Below, piece after piece: positions 6,226 to 11,383 of a DNA stretch of 11,383 nucleotides. The notes under the pieces were generated by a model. That model ran no database searches and was not told where the DNA came from. It worked only from the letters and a program-made list of their open reading frames with translations. The DNA is taken from NCBI GenBank assembly GCA_934463345.1, contig CAKSJL010000054.1:1-11383 (forward strand), written 5' to 3'. The stretch is from an uncultured Oscillospiraceae bacterium (GTDB lineage: Bacteria > Bacillota > Clostridia > Oscillospirales > Ruminococcaceae). The position numbers and the translations under genes are program-made. Position 1 is the stretch's first letter. The number at the start of each line of letters is the position of its first letter.

Positions 6226-6618
6226 ATGAAATTAGTTCGTCCGCTGAAATGTGTTATAACGGCGGCGGCGGTTTGCATTCTTTGTTTTTCCGGTAATGGC
6301 GAATATATTTATGCTGTTTTTGCATTAACGCCTGAAAACGATATTGTTGATCTTGAAATGCAGCCGGATGATAATCAAGCTGCAAAGAACAACAGGAAAA
6401 ATTCAGAGAATAGTGGAGAAAAACTTCAAAAGGTAAACCTTAAAAGAATTGTTGCTCTTTATGGTACAAACATTTTTTTGCATAATGATATTGTATTGTT
6501 TGAGCATAATGAATGTCAGCCTGATATAGGGGTGGGATGGAAGAGGATTCCTTCAACCCTGAATGAAGTTATGAATGAGCTTTTTGAAGCACAGCTTCAT
6601 GGAAACCGTTCGCCTTGA
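6226..6618 (+). CDS. Small exported protein of unknown function
   Basis: A 130-residue protein that I do not recognise. It begins with a clear signal peptide: basic MKLVRPLK, a hydrophobic core CVITAAAVCILCF (9-21), and a plausible signal peptidase I site after A-V-F-A (residue 33). The mature part has a polar, Asn/Lys/Glu-rich linker (about 45-70) and a more ordered C-terminal half starting VNLKRIVALYGTNIFLHNDIVLFEHNE and including GVGWKRIPSTLNEVMNEL. Only one Cys remains in the mature protein. There is no lipobox, LPXTG motif, dockerin or second membrane span. AAAGGA at 6211-6216 is 9 bases before the ATG; the frame is open back to 6133 but those codons lie inside nth. It starts 4 bases after the nth stop and secA follows 60 bases later, so all belong to one likely transcript. 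The role is unknown. Confidence 0.72.
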   Translation: MKLVRPLKCVITAAAVCILCFSGNGEYIYAVFALTPENDIVDLEMQPDDNQAAKNNRKNSENSGEKLQKVNLKRIVALYGTNIFLHNDIVLFEHNECQPDIGVGWKRIPSTLNEVMNELFEAQLHGNRSP

Positions 6619-6678
6619 TGCATGTATCTATAAATTTGAATAATATTATAAACTACAATAAAAAGGCGGATTATATAA

Positions 6679-9414
6679 ATGAGTATATTTAGTAAATTGT
6701 TTGGTTCATACAGCACAAAAGAGCTTGCGAGAATTGAACCTATTAAACAGAGCGTTCTTGATCTTGACGAAAAGTATGCAGCAATGTCTGATACAGAGCT
6801 GAAATCACAGACTCAGAAGTTCAGAGACAGACTTGAAACCGGCGAAACACTCGACATGATTTTGCCTGAGGCACTCGCAACAGTTCGTGAGGGCGCATAC
6901 AGAGTCCTTGGAAAAAAACCATTTCCTGTTCAGATTATCGGTGCAATCGTTCTGCATCAGGGACGTATTGCCGAAATGAAGACTGGTGAAGGTAAAACTC
7001 TTGTTGCGTGTGTTGCGTCTTACCTTAATGCACTTTCAGGAAAGGGCGTTCATGTTGTAACAGTAAACGACTACCTTGCTAAAACACAGTCGGATGAAAT
7101 GGGTAAGGTTTTAAGATTCCTGGGTCTGACTGTCGGCTGTATTCTTCATGGTCTGACAAATGACCAGAGAAGAGCTGCCTATAACTGCGATGTTACATAC
7201 GCTACAAATAATGAACTTGGATTTGACTATCTTCGTGATAACATGGTAACATACGCTAAGGACAGGGTACAGCGTAAACCTAACTTTGCTATTGTCGATG
7301 AGGTTGACTCTATTCTTATAGATGAGGCGAGAACACCTCTTATTATTTCCGGACGTGGTGACAAGTCCACAGAGCTTTATGATATTGTTGACAAATTTGC
7401 CAAGAATCTTGTTTCTACAACTGTTGTTGAGATTGATGACAAGCAGGATCAGGATGAAATCAACGAAAATGTTGACTATATCATTGATGAAAAGGCAAAA
7501 ACTGCAACTATAACACGTGCAGGCGTTAAGAAGGCTGAGAAGTACTTTAATGTCGTAAACCTTATGGATCCTGAAAATATGACACTTCTGCATCATATTA
7601 ATCAGGCGATCAAAGCGCATGGTGTAATGCATGCTGATATTGACTACGTTGTAAAAGACGGCGAAGTAATAATCGTTGATGAGTTTACAGGACGTCTTAT
7701 GCTCGGACGTCGTTTCAATGACGGTTTGCATCAGGCGATCGAGGCAAAAGAGGGCGTTAAAATTGCTCACGAGTCAAAGACTCTTGCTACAATAACTTTC
7801 CAGAATTACTTCCGTCTGTATAAAAAGCTTTCCGGTATGACTGGTACAGCTATGACAGAGGAGGACGAATTCAGAGAAATTTACAAGCTGGACGTTATTG
7901 CTATTCCGACAAACAGACCTGTAATCCGTATTGACCATCACGACCAGATTTACAGAACTGAGGCGGGTAAATTCAAGGCGATCATTGAGCAGATTATCGA
8001 ATGTAACAAGAAAGGTCAGCCTGTTCTGGTAGGTACTATATCAATCGAAAAATCAGAGCTTCTCTCGGCAATGCTGAAAAGAAAAGGCGTTAAGCATGAA
8101 GTACTGAATGCTAAGTATCATGCTAAAGAAGCTGAAATCGTTGCGCAGGCTGGTAAGCTTGGTGCTGTTACAATTGCCACAAATATGGCAGGACGTGGTA
8201 CAGATATCATGCTCGGTGGTAACGCTGAATTTCTTGCAAAGGCAGAGATGCGCAAAAGGGAATATGATGAGGATATCATTAATGAAGCGGTAGGCTTTGC
8301 TGATACTGATGATGAAGAAATTCTTGCTGCAAGAGCTGTGTATAAAGAGCTTTATGATAAGTTCAATGCAGAGGTCAAGGAAAAGGCTAAGGCAGTCAAG
8401 GCAGCCGGAGGTCTTTATATCCTCGGTACTGAGCGTCACGAATCAAGACGTATTGACAATCAGCTCAGAGGACGTTCAGGACGTCAGGGTGATGAGGGCG
8501 AAAGCCGTTTCTTCCTTTCAGTAGAAGATGACCTGATGCGTATATTTGCTGGTGATAGGCTTGAAAACATGATGAATACTCTGAATGTTGAAGAAGATAT
8601 GCCTATCGAAAGCAAGATGCTTACAAAGATTATTGAGTCATCACAGAAAAAGGTTGAGGGCAGAAACTTCAGCATCAGAAAGAACGTTCTTAACTATGAT
8701 GATGTTCTTAACAAGCAGCGTGAAATTATCTACACACAGCGTTCACAGGTTCTTGATAATGAGGATCTCCATTCATCTATCCTTAATATGATGCATGACC
8801 TTGCAGTTGACGTTGTAAACAGTTATCTCCTTGATAATGAAGATAAGGAAAACTGGAATCTTATTGGTCTTAAAGAACATTTTATGGGATGGGTACTCAG
8901 CGATGAGGATCTTGACTATGATGACGATCAACTTGATGACCTTAAAAAGGAAGATATTGCAAAGTTTATTGAAGATAAGATGCTTGCAATTTATACAGCT
9001 AAGGAAGATGAATTCGGCGAACAGATAATCAGAGAGCTTGAACGTGTTATTCTTCTCAAGGTTGTTGACACTAAGTGGATGAACCATATTGATGATATGG
9101 CTGAGCTTAAAAAAGGTATCGGTCTCAGGGCATTCGGACAGAAAAATCCTGTTGTTGAATACAGATATGAAGGTTTTGAAATGTTTGATGCTATGGTTGA
9201 GGCAATTCGTGAAGATACAGTAAGACTTCTTCTTACTGTCAGAATTCAGAATAATACGCCTCCTAAGCGTGAACAGGTTGTAAAGCCAGATGCTCCAAAT
9301 GCAGGATCTGCTCCTGTTGTGTCATCGAAAAAAAGACCTGGTGACAATGATCCATGCCCATGCGGTTCAGGAAAGAAATACAAGAAGTGCTGTGGCATGA
9401 ATGAAAATAACTAA
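6679..9414 (+). CDS. secA: Preprotein translocase ATPase SecA
   Basis: A 911-residue SecA, the motor that drives unfolded preproteins through the SecYEG channel in the cytoplasmic membrane. The domains appear in order: NBD1 with MKTGEGKT (Walker A, 100-107) and [15 protein letters not shown] (Walker B, 207-221); the preprotein cross-linking domain (about 222-370); the linker segment [19 protein letters not shown]2 with [10 protein letters not shown] and the arginine-finger block [20 protein letters not shown]; then the helical scaffold and wing domains, and a C-terminal zinc-binding SEC-C motif, [15 protein letters not shown] (892-906), with Cys at 893, 895, 904 and 905. This tail binds SecB or ribosomes in known cases. 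The frame is intact. GGCGGA at 6665-6670 lies 8 bases before the ATG. I see no convincing promoter in the 60 bases upstream, so secA is probably read from 4795 onward or from a weak site. Two terminators follow. Confidence 0.98.
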   Translation: MSIFSKLFGSYSTKELARIEPIKQSVLDLDEKYAAMSDTELKSQTQKFRDRLETGETLDMILPEALATVREGAYRVLGKKPFPVQIIGAIVLHQGRIAEMKTGEGKTLVACVASYLNALSGKGVHVVTVNDYLAKTQSDEMGKVLRFLGLTVGCILHGLTNDQRRAAYNCDVTYATNNELGFDYLRDNMVTYAKDRVQRKPNFAIVDEVDSILIDEARTPLIISGRGDKSTELYDIVDKFAKNLVSTTVVEIDDKQDQDEINENVDYIIDEKAKTATITRAGVKKAEKYFNVVNLMDPENMTLLHHINQAIKAHGVMHADIDYVVKDGEVIIVDEFTGRLMLGRRFNDGLHQAIEAKEGVKIAHESKTLATITFQNYFRLYKKLSGMTGTAMTEEDEFREIYKLDVIAIPTNRPVIRIDHHDQIYRTEAGKFKAIIEQIIECNKKGQPVLVGTISIEKSELLSAMLKRKGVKHEVLNAKYHAKEAEIVAQAGKLGAVTIATNMAGRGTDIMLGGNAEFLAKAEMRKREYDEDIINEAVGFADTDDEEILAARAVYKELYDKFNAEVKEKAKAVKAAGGLYILGTERHESRRIDNQLRGRSGRQGDEGESRFFLSVEDDLMRIFAGDRLENMMNTLNVEEDMPIESKMLTKIIESSQKKVEGRNFSIRKNVLNYDDVLNKQREIIYTQRSQVLDNEDLHSSILNMMHDLAVDVVNSYLLDNEDKENWNLIGLKEHFMGWVLSDEDLDYDDDQLDDLKKEDIAKFIEDKMLAIYTAKEDEFGEQIIRELERVILLKVVDTKWMNHIDDMAELKKGIGLRAFGQKNPVVEYRYEGFEMFDAMVEAIREDTVRLLLTVRIQNNTPPKREQVVKPDAPNAGSAPVVSSKKRPGDNDPCPCGSGKKYKKCCGMNENN

Positions 9415-9423
9415 TAAAGGTAA

Positions 9424-9457
9424 GGCGGACATTCTTTAGTGGAATGTCCGCCGTTTT
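9424..9457 (+). terminator. Intrinsic terminator of secA
   Basis: GGCGGACATTC (9424-9434) pairs perfectly with GAATGTCCGCC (9442-9452) around a 7-base loop, followed by GTTTT. It begins 10 bases after the secA stop. The U tract is short, so some readthrough to the next hairpin is possible. Confidence 0.78.
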
Positions 9458-9477
9458 AAATAATTATTCTTTGTCAT

Positions 9478-9516
9478 AAAAATAAGGATGTTCTTCTAAA
9501 GAACATCCTTATTTTT
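9478..9516. terminator. Symmetric, bidirectional terminator between secA and prmA
   Basis: An 18-bp perfect stem, AAAAATAAGGATGTTCTT (9478-9495) with its exact complement at 9499-9516, closes a CTA loop. On the + strand it ends in five T's (9512-9516), and on the - strand the A run at 9478-9482 gives five T's too. It can therefore stop both secA transcripts and the opposite prmA transcripts. Confidence 0.88.
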
Positions 9517-9541
9517 ATTAAAAAAGTATCATAAGTCATTT

Positions 9542-10507
9542 TTAAGCTTTCAGCATAACTGCCACCCAACCGTCACCTTCTGCTTCTTCAACGATAGTAA
9601 AGCCATTTTCAACGATTGCGTCAATCACTTCATTTTTTCTTTCTGTAATGATTCCTGAAACTATAAGTGTTGAATTGTTAGAAAGAAATTTTTTAAAAAG
9701 TCCACTCATTGCAATTAAAACATCAGCAACAATATTTGCTGTAATTATATTATAACCATTACCTATTTTTTCTTTAAGTCCTTTATCTGAAATAATATCA
9801 CCGCAGTATGCTGTATATTTTTCATTTGAAATTTGATTTTTTAAAGCATTTTCTTTAGCCGTTTCAACGGCATTTTCTTCAATGTCGACTGCGGTTGCTT
9901 CCTTTGCGCCCAACAGAATACCGCCTATTGAAAGTATTCCGCTTCCGCAGCCAAGGTCTAAGATTCTTTCACCGCCTTGAATTGCTTTTTCGAGCAGTTC
10001 AAGACAAAGCTTTGTAGTGTTATGCTGACCGGTTCCAAAGCTTGAAGCAGGGTCAATTTCAAGAATGATACGCTCGTCATTATCATCATATTTTTCCCAT
10101 GATGGTTTTACAAGAAGCTTGTTTCCAACTTTAAGCGGCTTGAAATACTGCTTCCAGTTGTTTGCCCAATCCTCTTCTTTTACTGATTTCAGTTCATATT
10201 CAAGTCTGCCGAATTTATTTTCAGTGTCCTGTTTTTTAAGTCTGTCAAGCAGGTGTTTAAGCGAAATAAGCATCTCCGCACCCTGTGAATTGTCCGGAAT
10301 ATAAATTGTGACACTTGTTTCACAGTTTTTGAGACCCATCAGGTCATCATCAATATAGTCCCATTTGCCATCCTTGTTTTCAAGAAATTCATTGAAATCC
10401 TCAGAATCCTTTATGGAAAACCCTCTGATTCCAATGTCCAGCAGGGAAGCACATAGGATATCAACACCATCGGATGAAGTGTAAATTTCAGTTTCAGTCC
10501 AGTTCAT
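9542..10507 (-). CDS. prmA: Ribosomal protein L11 methyltransferase
   Basis: A 321-residue PrmA, the S-adenosylmethionine-dependent enzyme that trimethylates ribosomal protein L11. The N-terminal substrate-recognition domain (about 1-115) begins MNWTETEIYTSSDGVDILCA; the linker carries WKQYFKPLKVG (118-128); the catalytic domain shows IDPASSFGTGQHNTTKLCLE (151-170), SAM motif I LDLGCGSGIL (183-192), the acidic loop AVDIEENAV (206-214) and the post-motif NIVADVLI (258-265), where the family typically has N-I-x-A-x-x-L. The length agrees with the family (about 290-320 residues). GGAG, read from 10518 to 10515 on this strand, lies 7 bases before the ATG. The gene begins 12 bases after the stop codon of the SH3b/dockerin gene, and no promoter fits between them, so prmA is probably co-transcribed with it or driven from within it. 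It converges on secA and shares the terminator at 9478-9516. Confidence 0.96.
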   Translation of the reverse strand: MNWTETEIYTSSDGVDILCASLLDIGIRGFSIKDSEDFNEFLENKDGKWDYIDDDLMGLKNCETSVTIYIPDNSQGAEMLISLKHLLDRLKKQDTENKFGRLEYELKSVKEEDWANNWKQYFKPLKVGNKLLVKPSWEKYDDNDERIILEIDPASSFGTGQHNTTKLCLELLEKAIQGGERILDLGCGSGILSIGGILLGAKEATAVDIEENAVETAKENALKNQISNEKYTAYCGDIISDKGLKEKIGNGYNIITANIVADVLIAMSGLFKKFLSNNSTLIVSGIITERKNEVIDAIVENGFTIVEEAEGDGWVAVMLKA

Positions 10508-10519
10508 TAAGTATCTCCG

Positions 10520-11383
10520 TTATTCTTTAATTTTTTTCATTAAGTATACTGCGTCAAGCTCATTTACAACATTGTCGCCATTTAAGTCATATATATACAG
10601 TTCAATAATGTTAAGTTCCGACGGATTGTTTATATAAACATTCAGTGCAAGAACATCTTCGCTGTTAACATTGCCATCACGATTTATATCGCCCTTGATA
10701 GTCGGAAGAGTTGTTGTAGTAACGCTTGTTGATGTTGTTGCCGGTGCAGTAGTTTTAACAGTGGTTTTTACAGTTGTCGTAGTTGTAACGGTTGTTTTTG
10801 TTGTTACAGTTGTGGTCGGAGCAGTTGTTGTAGCTGCTGATCTGTATGTCAGATATTCCATACAGATATAACCGCTGTTTGAACCGTATGTCGCCTTGCC
10901 CCAGTTGTTTTTAACAGAAGTAACATTAACTGTTGCATTGTACGGTATAAGACACACAAAGCTCTTGTCAGAACCAATACCGCTTCGCATATTTACACCA
11001 GACTTGACATTACACTTATAATTTCCAGTTTTGTAGGAGTAGCTGCTTTCTGTATACTTGGTATAATCAAGATAAATCCAACCGGTTTTGCTGTTATATT
11101 CAACCTGTCCCCATTGATTATCGTGAACGCAGGTTACAACAACGGTTTTTCCTGACGGAATAGTCAGAAGAACATTTGAAGATGTGCTGTATGAGCTTCT
11201 GAGGTTCAGTGCGTCTGTCGTCTGATAATGACCTGTCAGATATGTAGTAGTGGATGACTGACTGCTGTCAACCTTTGCAGGGGTATTTTTGCCCTTGTAA
11301 AGTCTGACCTGAAGCATTCCTGCAACGTCGTAATAGTCAAAAAGTTTATTTGTCTTGTTCTGTGCTGGATCCATCATGTATAC
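10520..11383 (-). CDS. Secreted-type protein with two SH3b domains and type I dockerin (N-terminus outside window)
   Basis: The frame is open to the right edge (Val-Tyr precede the first internal Met), so the N-terminus, including any signal peptide and catalytic domain, is missing. Numbering from the Met at 11377, residues 1-30 (MMDPAQNKTNKLFDYYDV) look like the tail of an upstream domain. Residues about 46-110 and 115-178 are two bacterial SH3 domains, each with the pattern LNLRSSYSTSSNVLLTIPSG or VNMRSGIGSDKSFVCLIPYN followed by WGQVEY or WGKATY and a GWIYLDYT or GYICMEYLT end. Residues 181-226 form a Thr-rich linker. Residues 228-285 are a type I dockerin with two calcium loops, DINRDGNVNSED (230-241) and DLNGDNVVNELD (264-275). 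A dockerin would anchor the protein to a cohesin-bearing scaffoldin on the cell surface or cellulosome; SH3b domains commonly bind peptidoglycan. A cell-wall hydrolase or peptidase is therefore plausible, but the catalytic domain is not visible. Confidence 0.88.
   Translation of the reverse strand, partial: VYMMDPAQNKTNKLFDYYDVAGMLQVRLYKGKNTPAKVDSSQSSTTTYLTGHYQTTDALNLRSSYSTSSNVLLTIPSGKTVVVTCVHDNQWGQVEYNSKTGWIYLDYTKYTESSYSYKTGNYKCNVKSGVNMRSGIGSDKSFVCLIPYNATVNVTSVKNNWGKATYGSNSGYICMEYLTYRSAATTTAPTTTVTTKTTVTTTTTVKTTVKTTAPATTSTSVTTTTLPTIKGDINRDGNVNSEDVLALNVYINNPSELNIIELYIYDLNGDNVVNELDAVYLMKKIKE
10700..10837 (-). repeat. Low-complexity Thr-rich linker region
   Basis: About 46 codons encode mostly Thr with Val, Ala, Lys and Pro, in loose repeats such as TTVKTTVKTTAP. 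On the + strand it reads as GTT/GTA-rich DNA. It separates the SH3b domains from the dockerin and is likely flexible and possibly O-glycosylated, as in other clostridial extracellular enzymes. Confidence 0.85.

Noticed and set aside
6615..6660. Promoter directly upstream of secA
   Set aside because: AT-rich hexamers such as TACAAT (6654) and TATTAT (6644) occur, but none pairs with a good -35 at 16-18 bases.
7111..7770. 219-codon open frame on the - strand inside secA
   Set aside because: It lies wholly opposite a conserved secA region, is Cys/Ile/Asn-rich without recognisable domains and has no supporting ribosome binding site; it is a shadow of secA codon use.
10671..10871. Valine-rich open frame on the + strand
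   Set aside because: It is the complement of the Thr-rich linker codons of the dockerin protein, a low-complexity artefact.

Overview
This window looks like a chromosomal piece of a low-to-moderate GC Gram-positive anaerobe of the Clostridia, most likely Ruminococcus or a close relative (Oscillospiraceae). The grounds are a YlmC/YmxH-type protein, Firmicutes-like SecA and EF-Ts, strong AGGAGG-type ribosome binding sites, and at the right edge a protein with two SH3b domains, a threonine-rich linker and a C-terminal type I dockerin. That last combination is typical of fibre-degrading ruminococci and other cellulosome-type clostridia. The genus is an inference from this content.

Layout on the + strand: the 3' end of radA (DNA repair), a PAT-like GNAT acetyltransferase, and ylmC, whose best start is a TTG inside the overlap region. 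A strong promoter (TTGAAA, 17 nt, TATAAT with extended -10) and a structured leader then precede rpsB (ribosomal protein S2). A hairpin that looks like a partial terminator follows, then tsf (EF-Ts) and a strong intrinsic terminator. Next comes rmuC, whose coiled-coil linker carries an internal duplication.

A second strong promoter starts a probable operon of four genes: a pyrophosphatase-like/Nudix fusion, nth (endonuclease III, 8-base overlap), a small secreted protein of unknown function (4-base gap), and secA. The + strand block ends at about 9454 with an intrinsic terminator. A second, symmetric hairpin at 9478-9516 can stop transcription from both sides.

On the - strand, converging on secA, lie the 3' part of the SH3b/dockerin gene and, 12 bases downstream of it, prmA (ribosomal protein L11 methyltransferase).

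Most genes are housekeeping: genome maintenance (radA, rmuC, nth, Nudix), translation (rpsB, tsf, prmA) and secretion (secA and a small exported protein). No mobile element, CRISPR array, tRNA or rRNA was seen. The points most worth a second look are the rpsB leader RNA, the pyrophosphatase-like/Nudix fusion, the unknown exported protein just before secA, the RmuC duplication and the dockerin protein joined to prmA. None of these amounts to clear evidence of an undescribed system.
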